Source of the DNA: Ooceraea biroi
Taxonomy: Eukaryota; Arthropoda; Insecta; Hymenoptera; Formicidae
Length of the DNA: 64,000 bases
Direction: 5' to 3'
Assembly: GCF_003672135.1 (NCBI RefSeq)
Contig: NC_039506.1
Coordinates: forward strand, 23,964,497-24,028,496
The notes under the pieces were generated by a model. It was not told the DNA's origin. It made no database searches and saw only the letters and a program-made list of their open reading frames with translations. The translations under genes were made by a program, and so were the position numbers. Every line of letters starts with the position of its first letter. Position 1 is the stretch's first letter. This document shows positions 27,501-42,000 of the stretch, piece by piece.

Positions 27501-30500
27501 TTATTGTTAGGTGTGAATTTTTTTTCCAGACGGGCGCGGGGGTCGATCGGATGATCGATACACTCCGCTCTCTCTCTCTCGGCACGCAGGGCGCCCCGTT
27601 TTTTTCGCCCCCGATCACCCCGTCGCGAGGAGTGGCAGCTCGCGCCGGAAACGCGCGCCGATGACACTCCTTGCCGCGGGGACGCGGATCCGGCACCGCG
27701 CTCCGCAATCGCGGTCCATGAAAGATTTTGATGACGTTGGGGCCTGGTTGGTTGGTGTTTCAGTCGCCGGACACACAGGCGTGGCAGAATGATTACCTGC
27801 AGGGCACGGGCTGCGAGATGTACACGGAAACCCTCTCCCCGTCCTTTACCGGGATGACATTTCCCCAAGCCAGCGAGTAAGTTCTCGCTGCCAACGGCTG
27901 TCAGACACCGTTAACGTACCGATCAGACACGCATACACGTACACTATACAGAATTGACAGTGTCATACGACTTATGATGCAACACACGCATATACATAAC
28001 GAAGAAGGAGCGAAATACATACGAAGACACGAAATACACTCGGTCATGACTCTTTTTCTTTTCTCTGTCACTTTCTCTTTATATATCTCTGTCTCTAAGT
28101 ATCTCTCTTTATCTTATATCTTCGTCACGTCATTATTATATCTAAACACACTCAACTATAATCCCGATATATACCGAGATACATACATGTGTTACAACGT
28201 ACATATCTATACTTGAGAACGTATATATATCGCCCCTCACCTCGGTCTTTTCTGGCCTATGAGCGATTTTCTTTATCATAGTCTCTATACTATATATTCG
28301 TCTTTGTCTATCCTTTTGTTTGTATTTTGCGTAGAGAGTAGTCCACAGAATTTTGGCGCTGTACGAGTCTTCTCTTTTCTTCTCGCCTCCGTTCGACCGT
28401 ACCCTCTCCCCCAATTTTTTCGTACGTTTTCTTCATCCCCGTTTTTCATTCTCATTTCTCTTTTCTTTTTCGTTTTTGAGGCTGTTCGAAATTCTGCACA
28501 GATCTTTTTGTGAATTGCGTAGAAATAAAGTAGAGAGATACGTGTCGCGGACGAATGCGGACTTCGCTGCAACCGAGATGTTACGCGGGGGATGCGATAG
28601 TGGGTGCACTCGATATTATAATTGGGGCACATATGCTTGGCGACGTGGGAATCGACTCGCGCGGAAACGAAAGTGTTTTAAACGTCCGAATCGGAAATTG
28701 CCAGAGACATCGACGTGCGCGATTCACATGCGAGCGAGCGCGATTTCAAAAAGCGCTCTTTCCATCGGGAACGACCATGTGACGACCGTGTCGAGACCAC
28801 CGGAACCACTCCGCTATATCGCTGACGCTATTTCGCGGAACAATTGATATCGAGATTGGAATCGTGCGTTGCTTAATTCCCTTGCAGTTCGATTCGTTTA
28901 TCCGCGCAAGTCTCTTGTTGCGTATTTTCAAAGGCTCTCGTTTCTCCCAACGAGTGTTTTTTTCTATGCGCACGTTTCGCTACGGGAAATATCACTTTGC
29001 AAGTCGCAAAGCGTGGTCAAAATTGATTCCGGAAACGAGGTCCGTGGAAAGGCGCCGCGGAAATCGCGGAATAAGCTTGTGTTTTTCCTTCTCTCTGATT
29101 TTCTTGAAACGGCTCTTTTATCGGCGGAAGGAAATTAATCGAGGCACTCGTGTCGCAAAGTACATGCAACGCGCACGCATTAAATATCACGGATACAACT
29201 TAATTACCGGCCTTGAATGTTTTAATCTCGAATCGCGCATAATCGCGCGCCGTGGTATAACGTGACCAGCCGGTTGTGCCTGCAAGTTTTTCAACTTGCT
29301 GCGATCATACGTGTATGCAGGAAGTATATAATGTGTATGCGAAATCCGCATTCCCGGTAAACCCGGTGTATCCTGCTTCGACGACATCGTAGTTCTCTCG
29401 CGCCAAATGAAATGAGAAAGAAGATTGCGCGCGCGTATTTTTACCCTCTTTTTCGCGAACGACTTTGATTTGGTCTTTTTTTTTTAGCAGAAAAGCAATC
29501 ACGAGCGATCGCTCTTTTGAATTTTACACGAGCACGCGAGGCTGTAACGGGCGAGATTTTTGTCTCTTTTTGTCGGCAGTGTCCGTATCCTTGTCATGGT
29601 GTGTGTTCTTAGATGTAGCGTTTCTAATCTTACTCTTAACAAAAGCGCGTTCTTTGTACACGCATGCCTGCTGCTCTTACTATGTAAAAGTATGTGGAAC
29701 TTATCTTCTCTCGTAACACATTGACACAGGATTATCGGAGAAGCGTTACGAGCCGGAAAATCGATCCTTTTTGCTGGATTCCGATCGGACACGTATAAAT
29801 CTCTACCAGCACGCACTGTTCGACTTTAATCGTGCCCGCAGTGCTGTCCTTGCGAGAAATATCGGGGGTAACATACGCGAGTGCCGCTTCCTGCGACCAC
29901 TAATACGTCCCGTAGAGAACGTTCGCCGATACACGTATATGTAGTAAAAATTAGTCGCAGCGTTATATATAGTCACTTGCAATCAGAATTAATCAGGTGA
30001 TAATTTTAGAAAAGTCGTGTATGTGTGCATGTCGCGCACGTGAAGAGTATACGTATAAATGCGCGCGTACCATGTAAAGTACATGGCGTGTGCACTGACC
30101 GCGGAAAAAGTCGCGAAAAAAGTATGTACGTCAAGCAGAAAAAGCGAAACGATATTCCTCACCATCAACGATCGTCCTATAAAAAAGAGAAAAGCGATAT
30201 CAGAAAATCACGTGTTATAATTCACGCGTCGCGTTAGAATCTCGTTCTGCTCTGATCTCTACTCTGATTGCAGGTTGCTATGTACGGCGATAAATACATC
30301 TGCGAATTTCACAATATCTCAAAGAAATCCCTCGAAGAGTAACGTTGAAAGAGATCGCAGGAGTCTCCTGTATCGCTAGCGCAGCGTAACCGAAGATCGG
30401 TCGAGAATTGCATTCGTCGTTTTCAATCGCGAGACAGACGAGCTGCGGTCCCTCCGAGTTTTCTCTTTTGATTTAAGAGCACACTATCTTATGGACTATC

Positions 30501-32967
30501 TTATCGCTGTCATTTGGTTTGCGTGTGTGAGAGGTCTACCTGTCTACCTGTAGGAAGCGAATCTTCACTGTTGGATACGCACCGACATAGATGTACCTTC
30601 ATTACGTTCTCATCGCCGTGTATACCTGTATACGATGTGCCGTGTACCTCCGTAAAACGCTTGTTGAACGTTAAGGCTAATCCGTTGGATCCTCGCACGG
30701 CTAAGACCTCCCGAGAATGCCTTCTGGGACCTCGAAGTAGATTAGGAACTTAGAGAGCATAACGGATACCCAGAAAAGCGATAGAGAAACTTTCGGTCTA
30801 TCTTGGCATGCTTCGGCTCGTATTATTAGATAAGTAATGATCGTTTACGTAAGAATTTCCTGCATGGTCTCACTTAGGATTGTTTCATCGATATATGTAC
30901 ATATGTTCCGTTGCACCGCTTGCATAATTGTTTAATTGTTTCTGTTTACCGCCGAGGTGGTATAATCGGGCGTTGATGCGCTTAGACGCGGATAGGATCT
31001 AACTTTCTCTTAACGAATATGAGAACGCATGAGAAAGAATAACTGTACATGCTGAAATTTTTAAATGATTGGCCTTGGAAACCTTGTCTAAACATTAAAA
31101 TGTTAAAAATTCATCTCTACGTTTTTGAGCATCAACGTCCTGTTACGCTGTGGGTGTATACACATACTTTACCCGTCTAACTGTTACTCGCAATCAATGT
31201 CAAGCGAAGCGCATAAAGTGCAGAAAGAAAAAACCTGATATCAAATCGCATGAGATACTGTGAATGAAGACATGTCACGTTTGAAATATTAATTTTTTTC
31301 CGAGCTGCAATGTCTCGGTTGATGAGTTGTGAAGCGTAAACGAGCGCTTTAACGCAGCCGTTTCCGTTTGCCGTGCTTTTCGCGCGTTGCGCATTTCAAA
31401 AAACCAGTGGAGGCACTTTATCCTTCGTTTTGCATTTAACATGTCTTGCCGCGGCAAAGAATGATTCTTGCAGGACTGTCGCATAATTCTCGCGTGATAT
31501 TTGTTTTACAATGGGACGCTGTAACGAAACTAGTATTTTACTCGAGAAACAAGAGTTCCATCTCTTGCGAATGCAAGTTTCATTGTTTGCCCGTGCAACG
31601 TACATGATACTGAGTTGTTCTCGACTAAGCTATCTCTGATGTTCCACTTTCTTGACAGCAGCACGTAATTTACAAAAAATCTAATGCTATTTATATTAAA
31701 CGTTACTCGTAGATCGTTGCGCAACGATCGACACCATAAACATTTTTATAATTGCGGAATATTGCTCAAATGTTATTTTTGCACATTATTCATATTCGTA
31801 CGCACAACTCATTATCATCGACGTTTTTATCTCGGCAACATCTTCAGCTGCTTTTTCATTATTGGCCAGTTTCATGTACACGATGTGTTGCCACATTCAT
31901 GAATGTATTGTGTACGCAAAATGTACGCAGAATCTGTTAGCTTGATACACACGCGATGTGTCGTTTCACGAGACACCGAACGTCACGCATGGATTCGCCG
32001 TAGGTTGTGCTTCACGAAACTGAAGCTATTACTGCTGGCCATCGAGATAAAGGGCGAAGGAGGAGGCTCCGACAGTAAGATCTCGATTAACCCGCGCGGT
32101 GCCAAGATCGCTGCGAATACTCAGGGATTCTTCATTGCTCAATCTGCTGACGAAGTAAAGCGGTAAGCGCACCAGGACATTTCACGATATTCCTAAAATT
32201 AGAGGAAGAAATTTATTCAAACATTACGATTCATATTATCTCTTTTATTAATTTTTACAAAATATTATCTAATACAAACATAGAATACATTATTTTCGAA
32301 TAATGTATATGTAATAATATAATTGTATATTATATCGAATAATGTTTTATTTGTATTATTTTATAAATATCAAACTGTGCACTTTTATTTTCTATAATTT
32401 TGTGACTGTTTTCCTATTGTTCTATTATTTAACAAATGAATAATATTCGTCGTGTTCTTTTGTTTGCAGAGCGTGGTTCTATTGCAAAGCATGCCACGAC
32501 GAAATTAAAGACGAGACTCTGATCAAGAAGTGCAAGTGCAAAAATTGTAAGTCTTTCTAGTCCAGTGATTCTTTAAAAAATAACAAATGACCTATCTCGA
32601 TTCTCTTGCCAAATTCTCTGCTAAACAATATCTGATTTTTTCTGTCTTTCTCTATTGTACATCGGTTTTATACATATGTCTATATTATCTAACATGTAAC
32701 TGTACACAGATGTACATAGAACGCGCTCGATCTGTCGTTGCGAGTCTCACGACGCGAGGTATCTGTCCGTTTTCTCTCTTTCTTTCTCTCCATCGCTCTT
32801 TCTTTTTCGCTATCTCTCTCTCTTTTTCCGCCGATCGATATTGATCGAGTATCGCGTGTTACCGATTGCGGTGTGACTCGCAGAAAAGAAAAAGAAAAGC
32901 AAAAGAAAGTATAATCCGTCATGGCGTAAAGTAACGTACAAACGGATCTCACGCAGAAAGCTCTCTT

Positions 32968-33007
<40 letters not shown>

Positions 33008-36000
33008 CCTCCTTTACCTAACAATCCCTTTCTTTGCTCACCTCCATCATTTGAGAGCGTAATAAACAGTAATAAAATGCGACTAATTAACGAAGTGACA
33101 TGGTTGTGACACCCTTGTGATATATGATCTAGTGGGGCAACAGCAGCGCTCCTGGGGCCGGGACTTAGGTAACGTCTTCTCTCTCTGACACGCTCGTTCG
33201 TTAAGTCTGACACTTTACTCTATCGTACTGTGACTATCTCTTTAACGATTGTATTACTTTTTCTGTTTCTGTCTTCTTACCCTTTTATATATGCGATCTC
33301 TGGCTCTTGATCCGAACCCCCATCACCAGACGTCAATTAACGACCCTCATATTGACTGTGCCCTCTGTCATTCTTGCCTCTGTGCTGATACCCTGTCTCT
33401 CTGTCTCTCTGTTTGTCTGTCTATCTGTCTATCTGTCGCGCCTTGCGATTTTTCTATCTTTCTGTTAATCTTTCTTTCTTCCTCTCTTCTCTCGTTTGTT
33501 TCCCTTTCTGGTTTACTTCTTCGATCTTTCTTTCTGTCTGTACATTTCCGCCTATCTTTCTCTTTCTCTCTCTCTGTCCCTGTGTCTATCGATGCGTTTA
33601 CTATCTCTAACATTAATCGATCTCTTGCATATGCAAGCCAAGATGATGATTATGAGGATGATGACTATCATAATGACGATGACGATCAATATGACAATGA
33701 TTGCATCTTTAATCCCCCCATGCAAGACAAAATGGCGATGCTACCAATCGGGTACTTCTTCATTTTTCACCGTCACGTCGTTCGTCTTCTAGAAGATGCC
33801 TCGCCGATCCGCGCTCTACGGAAAGGGGTTGAAACTCAGACGGAACGAACGCGCTCGTTCCTCGTGGCCGTTTTCCGATCTCGCGAGCGATACCAATCGC
33901 ATTAAATGACGTGAAAAATGAAGTACCGCGAGTCGGACACGTAATTTCCCAACCCCTCGATAGTCCAATCCAGTCAGTTGGCTCATGTCCACCTGACCGA
34001 GAACGAAAACTAGACTGCACTATATTAGTGTAATGCCCCTTTCTCCCCTCGCTCGCCTTGCATGCATGACTAGCTCCCGGATTCGGACCCGGTTTTACGC
34101 CATAATGGTAATGACAGCTTTTCTCTCTTTCTCTTTCTTGATCATTGTCTGTCTCTTTTTTTTCTCTCTCTCTCTTTTGCTGTCTCCGCGAAGTCACCCT
34201 TCTTTCCGAAATTCTATTCTCTTCAATCGTGTGCCAGCTCTCTCCCCTCATTTTTTCTCACTCTTTTTCTTTCTCTTTCTCTCTTTCTCTCTCAACGTAC
34301 CAGCTATGTTGTCGATGAGAACTCTCGCCGATCGCGTCGGCGTTTTCTTTCGTTTTTCCGAGTCGCGAAGTTCGGATCAGCTGATGACGCGCTTATGACA
34401 GAAGTGGCATCCTCCGCCTCGTACCGATGTCGTACAGGGGCACAATAAAAAAAAAGGGAGGTACATTCAGATCACCCTGTCGATGAAACCGTCCATGTCA
34501 CACGCGAGGAAGACGTACTGCCGCGTTTTGCGGTCGAGCCACACACTCGAATTACACACAACCATACGTACACGACCATATCCACTCGATGAGTCTCTCT
34601 CTCTCTCTCTCTGTTCTCCCCTGAGTTGCTGCGCTCGATCAGTCACACGATCGAGTCTCTGTCCATGTACAGGAATGGCATAATACCATCTAAACCCTGG
34701 GCAATCAACGTTCTCGGTACTCGTAAGCGTGCAGAGTGCCGGGCGCGATCTGCAGGCGGTCGATCGATTGATTGATCGCGATCAGCGTTAATCCAATGGT
34801 TTTAGGTTTCCTGGAAAATCTAGTGACGGAGAAGTGCTGGATACTCGTCCGAGAGCTTATTTTCTGTTGTTTTTCAGCATTGCGTATCCTGCGTGGCTGT
34901 ATCCGGGTATTACCCGTCATTGTGATTGGATGTAATCCATACGTTGTGACTAATGCCATGCCGGAATTCGTACGTGGACCTGAAACGAGGGAATCAATGT
35001 TTTTCTGTTGAATCATTTTATTCTGGTATTAATTACTCCGATATTCTATTATATCATGATGAAACAAAGAAGAAGATATATATCGTACAGAAATTTCTCT
35101 TCGTTGAATTTTTACTTGTATTAATTTAGTATCGAATTTTTCTCTCTGATCGGATAAATGATATCGTCTTTTAAGTATCGTATTCTGCATTCATTCGCGT
35201 GAACGTGCACGTACGAATTCCGCAAAAGTGCCTTACTAAAAAGAAAGCGCGCCATGAACGCGCCAGCTGTTCACATTTTTTTTCATTGTTTTTTATTTCT
35301 TTCCGCCCCTCCCCGTGTATATACGACGTCTGTCCATTTACACTTACAAGCCCGTGTCCGGGTCGATCGCTGGATTTTTGCAGATGTGGGGATGATGATG
35401 ATGCAGACCGGCATGGTGAAGGGAAACACTGCCTACAGCAGTTACCTCGACGGTATGCCTGTTACCGGCTTCCTTTTCCATCCCTTTTCGCATCCCGTTT
35501 ATCAACACCCACTTAACAGCTTTGTCAGAATAAACGAACGCGTTCGCGCAAATGCATCCGGCACAATCAACAAGCTTCTGAAAAATCACGTACAAACACT
35601 GTCGACCACTTCGATCAATCCGATCCGCGTTCGTTATTTTGATAAAACGACATTTCGCCGGACTCGCTGAATTTTCCGTGTGTGCGTGTATCAGAAATCG
35701 CAATCAATGGCGAAATGATGTGAGTGAGCTTCCTAATACGTTTTAAAGTGTGATAATTACGGAAAATTACTGCAGAGCTCCGGCGAAATCGTGGGTCTGA
35801 CACGTGTAACGAGGTAAGACGGCGTAAGTGAACGTACACTGAATGTACGATAATCACGGCGAACCACCGTTCGTCTCACTTACCACGTGCACTTACGTGT
35901 CCACAATATTCGATACTTATCCCCTGGACTCACCCTCCACCTTATCCCCATCCACTTACCCCCCTTGGATCCGTTCGATACTCGTATTGTTTATCGTTGG

Positions 36001-39000
36001 GCTTTCGCTAGAGCTGATGGCATTACATGAGCGAGTTTATCGAGCGCATCGCCCTCTCTCCTCCTTAATGCAGCAGCATACAGTCGTTATTAGCATACGT
36101 TGGCACTAACATTGTTGGCCGCTTCTTCTTCTTCCTCGGTCCCCTTCGGGGCCCGAAGAGGTCCTGATTAACAAGCACGGCAGATTGAACGGAGCGGACA
36201 ATCATGTGTCGCAGATCAATTAACTTAATGCGTAACACGTTCAGCTTCACGTTCACAAGTATATACAATTACAATACAATGGCCGCTTACCGCGCAGAAA
36301 CGCATTCTTGCACGTTGCCGAGCCGTAATATACAATCAATGTCTTCACGTTAAGTGGTTGCCACGTAACACCAGTCGGCGGGTACGCTCGTATCATGTTT
36401 CAGGCTTGCTGTCTAACGATTATTCGTTCTGTCGTTCAGTGTGCTTACGTGGATTTTTATTGATAACTCATTCATCCCCAGTCTCAAATTATCGCGCTCA
36501 CTTGCTCAGTTTCTTTTTTGGACTGCTCGCTGCGATGATCGCGGCAGTTTGGAGCTGGGGTGTTGTTTGGTATACAAGGTTGCCCAATACTGTATATTTC
36601 ACGTACATTTGCCTCTTGTATCTGCAAAATTGAACGGAATTGATTAATTACTATTTTGAGTCACCTTGTATATTTTTCTTATATAAAGGTATGCATTGTC
36701 TTTGCATTGATCGAACGTTTCTCGCGAAGGTCGTTTTCTTAAATGTATTATGTATCATGTATTATGTATTATGTATCATAGAATCAATGTTACAATTGCA
36801 CGTGGAATTAATGTTATAATTTTCATTTATACTTTCTCGAGAAACGTCTTTTTGCCCTTACTTGTAATAAGTTGTACAATTAATCGTTGTTGGAATCAAG
36901 CTGCTGCAACAAATTTTGGTGCTACTCTGATCTAATCCAACATGCAATATCGTCGATCTTACGAAGGTAGATAGTGGTTGCAGATGCCCATCTTGAAAGT
37001 TTTGCGTCAATACTCGAAGTACGCGAATTTTATCTTCGGCATCCACCTAAAAAAAACAGAAGAAAACAGATAATGATAGAGTACATTTTTTAAAGATAGA
37101 GCACAGTTCACATGCACAGACTCGACAGAGCACGCCTCGAGCGTCGCTCGAGAGAAGTTCCGGTTTAAGTTAAGTTTAACGAGATACGATGCGCGTTCTT
37201 GTCGCGTCGTTCTTATTTCTAACTGCGGACCGCTTTTAATACCTTGGCAAAAGATCCACGTCAGCGCGTTATTAAGCGCGACGTATCGATCTTGGCCGCG
37301 CGCACGAGGAATTCCATTTCCGCGATATATTGTATTTTCAATGTCGCTAACTGCGGCTGATTAATTGAATCCGGCACGCAACCAAGAAAGTCCACCGAAG
37401 ACGTGAGCTTCACTGTGAGCTTACACCAGCTTGCAGGGGACGATGATAATCGATGCCCAGGGTTTATCGAACACACCGGCTAAAAATATCTCATTTTCTC
37501 CCCTTACATGTATATGTATCTCTCTCTCTCTCTCTCTCTCTTTCGCAAGCATATTTGACACCACCTCACCAACATCACAACAATAACGCCGACACTCTGC
37601 AACCGATATCTGACATTTGAGAAAGCGATTTGATGCGAGGTATAATATATTCCCGAGCACATGACGGTCCACCAAGTGCAGATGCACACCGATCTCTCCG
37701 TGTTACGACGTGCCCCCAAAGTAGACCGAAGTAAATTATGCAATGGTTGTAACACCAGTATTAATAATAAATCCCTCTATCGAAGGTCACGTTGCAGTAA
37801 GCGACGGCGGCGCATTTTCGCGAAAAACGAGAACACGTATTTGTGATTTATCAAGATCAACCGTGACCGCGCTCGAAATCGCGCTGGAGATCTCTCTCTC
37901 TCTCTCTTGAGATTTCCGGTCTTCAACGCGATCTTGCGATGTTTCGGCTTCTGCACAGAAATTGTTACACATGATTGAAATTTTTCGATTATTCAATGAG
38001 AAATCGCACTCGAAAGTCGAAAATCGCAAAAAGCGGTCGGAGTATCTGATAAAGATAAGTCACACTTTTGAGTATACTAAAACGTGACATATCGATCGGG
38101 ACCACGGATTTAGTTCCCTCCCCTATACACACCCGTTGAGACCCCCGCATCTAGGTTGACAATTGTTTTGGTGTGACAACTAACAGCTCTGGTTCTCCTC
38201 CCTTCGGGCAGTGGCCACATTCCGGAAAGGCGTGCGAGCTGTTCAAATGGTCGGAAGAGCAAGTACGTATCTCCCGTGTGTAGACTGTATACCAAGTGTC
38301 ATTTCTTATTTTAATTCCGATTGTATGGAAGTTTACCGAGAAAATTCGTTGAATGGAGCGCGAATACGAACGGAAAAACGGAAAAAAGATAAATTATAAC
38401 GTTTTAATGGCATGGCCTTCGACTCGAAGAAACATTAGGTATTAATACAATTGTAACTCTACAGAGTTACAGTTTTAATAGCTACAGCTATTATAAAATA
38501 AAAATAAAATACTTTCTAGATGTAGATATCATTTACAATACACGCAAATGTGAGCGCAAAATTGTTAGTTCAAAATTTTTAATACGAAATTATTATGAAG
38601 TATTAAAAAAGCTTACGTGTGTGTGATGTTTGAGATATTTCAATAACATAACTTTAATTTACAATAATATGTATTGCTGTATAAGCAGCCAAAGCTGTTT
38701 TAATATCGTCACATTATTTATATCATCACGCAATTTCGATTCAAAGGCTATGCCAACAGCGGTTTTATATAATTACACCGTTTATTTTATGAATATATTA
38801 TTTAGAAAGCAAAAAATTCCAAATTAAGTTGAGATTATTTATATTTTAAAATATTTCATTAACAAGGCCTTTCTTTTTTTTATTTTTTTTTGACAATTTT
38901 AAAATTCTGATATACATACATATAATTTCTATACGATTATATCAACTGTAAATTCGAATTATTTATGTTATTTGTTTTTTGCTCTTTAATATGCAAACAA

Positions 39001-42000
39001 TAAATGTTGTCTCATCAAGGCCTGTTTTCGCGAAAAATAAATTCTTCGCGGTCGCGAACGCGAAGGATTAATTATCGAACTAAAGAATTACTGTCCACAT
39101 CTTCGACAAGACTAGCACAACGCGTGAAACATGTTATAGAGAGATCTTTGCAACGCAAGATATTTATTTGTTCTACTCTTACGAAATCCATATCTGCCAC
39201 GATAAATCTCAATAATAAAATTAACGTCGTTGTGCTAGTTTGCCAAAGATTATTCGGATTGATAAGTGGCTCCAGCGTAGAACATCGTGTTAGTGTTTGA
39301 CCCCCTATATTGGTGTGGTGTTCTTAACTATTTTGCAACCGAGATTACACTACTATCAATGTCGTTTTGAATGTAGTTCTCCTGAGAGTTTGTCAATGTT
39401 ACTCGATGGTTATTGTTGTGAGTGATCTAATCATGAGATTAACTTGATTGAAAATCGGCGTGACGCGCACTGCCTTGAGTCCAAAAAAAAAAAGAAAACT
39501 CTGAATACTTGGACTTCCAATTATCCATGCAACCTCAGCATATCAGTGTTCGATATCTAACTCGACGTGCAAATTAGAGATATTTTGTTAGAAGTTAGCC
39601 CTTCGGTGCGTGGACTCCTTTTACTCTCCGCCAGTGGCAAAGACTACGTTCGTTGATACCGATCAAACTCGTGACTCGTCTCGTTGTCGTAATCCGATCA
39701 TCCGCTTCGGTATCCCGCAAGTACTTTCAATCATCGTAGCAAAGAAAAGAAAAGAAAAATGTATCTCTCGTGACAACCATGAGTGTCGCTATTGAACATA
39801 CTCATGTGCCTGTCACGAAAGAGTTCGCAGAGCACTCCTTGAATGAATTTGTTTCATCATAATTATTGTTCATGATCGGCTAAAATGTTTTTTTTTTATT
39901 ACTTCTCAATTTGAATTTCATTTGAAAACGTGTCAAGAAGTGCTCTGCGAGAAAGATCGCCGGCCATCGGAGCAGCCTTGCGGGGACGATCCGCTTTGTG
40001 ATCGAAGATCGATAAACGAAATCGGCGAAGGGCCATCGTTACTCCGATCGGCAATTTTTCCTTTTTCGAAAGCAGATCGATGTTTAGCCGGTGTCGAGCA
40101 TCAGTCTTCACGATGTTAGACGTTAGATCCTAGACAAGTACACGTGTGAGCGACGCGCGCGTATGTGAAGCAAGGTAAAACACGGACGTGGACAGACCGA
40201 CGGACTCACCGACCGCCACTCGCACTGCTCATTTGAGCGTACACGCATAATATATATATTTCATGTACATACATGTACGACGAGACACGTGCATCAGCAC
40301 TAAACGTCAAATTACACGCGCACACGTACACGTACGTATACGTAGATCCGCACACACGTGGAGAAACAGGAGGAAGACACGCGCGCGCGCACGGGCTCAC
40401 GACAGAACACGAGATTCTCATGCAAGGTTCTCTTTTTAACTAACTCTCTGTGTGTGTCTATCTGTCCGAACTGTCTATCTCTCCTCCTCGTCTCCTCCGC
40501 TACCGCAATAGGCCAGGACCTCTCGTACGCAAGTAAGTCCAGCCAACAAGCGCGGGTGTATATTAACACGCTCTCTTTCACTCTTTCTTTATCTGTCTCT
40601 CTCTTTCTCTCTTATGTGCATTTCCTTCTGTATATACGACATATATATATTTTAAATATATATGTATATATATATATATATTTTACGTACATCTGCCGCG
40701 ATCGTGTTTATGGGGAAGCCGCGATCTAGATCGCGATGGTGCACGCACGCACGCGTTGCAACGTACGTTGTAGAAGCATAGGCTGAAGAGCGTGCGGATG
40801 TTCACCGCCAGTTGACAGAGCAGCGGAAGCTGCACCACCGCCAGGATGAAGCATACCACCCCCTTACGCGTTTACTCGAACGTCCCGCTTGATCTGCTCG
40901 TCGGTTTCCAGCTCGTTTGGTCTTACAAGCCAGACGGATGTCGAATCGACAGGTTGAGACTACAAGACGAGGCTCACATCGGATCGGAACGTGGGCAGCG
41001 TGTTCTCCAACGTGGAACGATGCTCCGGGCGAGCTACGGGATCTCAGAAATGTCGCTCGACGAAAAACGAGCTCATTAATCTCGCCTAAATTAAAGAGAA
41101 ACAGTTTTAGTGAGATTGATCAACAGTAGGCGAGATTGAAAAAAGACAATTAAGAGGGATTGAATTACAATTGAGTGAAGAGCGACATGTCGATTTAAGA
41201 TTAACTGCTTCGTCTTGATGTAGCATTTAACGTTTAATGGTGAAAAGGAGATTTATTTCGTAATACTTTTCCCAAAGTCTGTAATTTGATTCCTTGAATC
41301 GTTCCGTATCTGAAAACTGGTTACTAAGAAAAGATTTCTCTCCGTATCCCGCTGGGTGCAATACATATTTTCTCGTATAACTCGATTCGTCGATTGAAAC
41401 CGTGTCCTTGTCAGCTTCCGTTTCGTTTTTCCGAGAACACTGCAAATTCCGCAATTTCGCGTTCCCACGAAATGGCCGCAGGAACGGAGATATAAGATTA
41501 GTGCGCTTCCTCGGAAGAAACGTGTCAAAGGAGGCTTCGCTTTGACTTTTCGAGCAGGGAACAGGCGATACGACGCGACGCCCATAGCTTCTAATTACCG
41601 CGACGTTATCTCGCTCAACGGATTCTCGAGTAAGTGCGTAAAGGGGAGCTTCACACGGGCGATATATTTCTTTCGTTCCGTATCGATACCAACGACAACG
41701 ACTCCTACGCTGACGCCGACGACGACGACGACGACGACGTAGCAAGAAAAAACGGACGACGCAGGTCGCAATCGGCGCGTCTCGTCTCGTCACGCAGACG
41801 ACGAGTTCACGTCGCAGAGACATAGATCCCGCCCCGAAGAGAATCTTCCACCTTACGCTTTCAGTAGAAGAGCTCTATCGATCTTTTCACGCATTCTTTC
41901 AACTCCCCCCCGTGCTTCCGCCAAAAGTCTCTGTCGTATTCTGCACGTAAAACTCTCTTCTTTCTCCCTCCCTCCCCCCTGGAGGATGCGAAACGCACAC

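Larger units (their letters stand above)
32547..38211 (+). other. slo: large slo intron in the inter-RCK linker
   Basis: 5.7 kb with one candidate cassette exon (35384-35452, listed separately). Also contains a long (TC)n run (32961-33005), CTGT-type repeats (33386-33540), a GAT-type run (33640-33700), CT-rich tracts near 34130-34170 and 34590-34613, a 102-bp mini inverted-repeat element (36571-36672) and a (TC)n run at 37519-37543. No other gene. Confidence 0.72.

Noticed and set aside
30950..31000. gccgaggtggtataatcgggcg, resembling a tRNA A-box
   Set aside because: No B-box (ggttcgaatcc) at the right distance and no cloverleaf could be drawn.
33249..33905. 218-codon plus-strand open frame
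   Set aside because: It runs through CTGT/CTTT and GAT microsatellites, giving Leu/Ser/Cys- and Asp-rich low complexity, and lies inside a slo intron.
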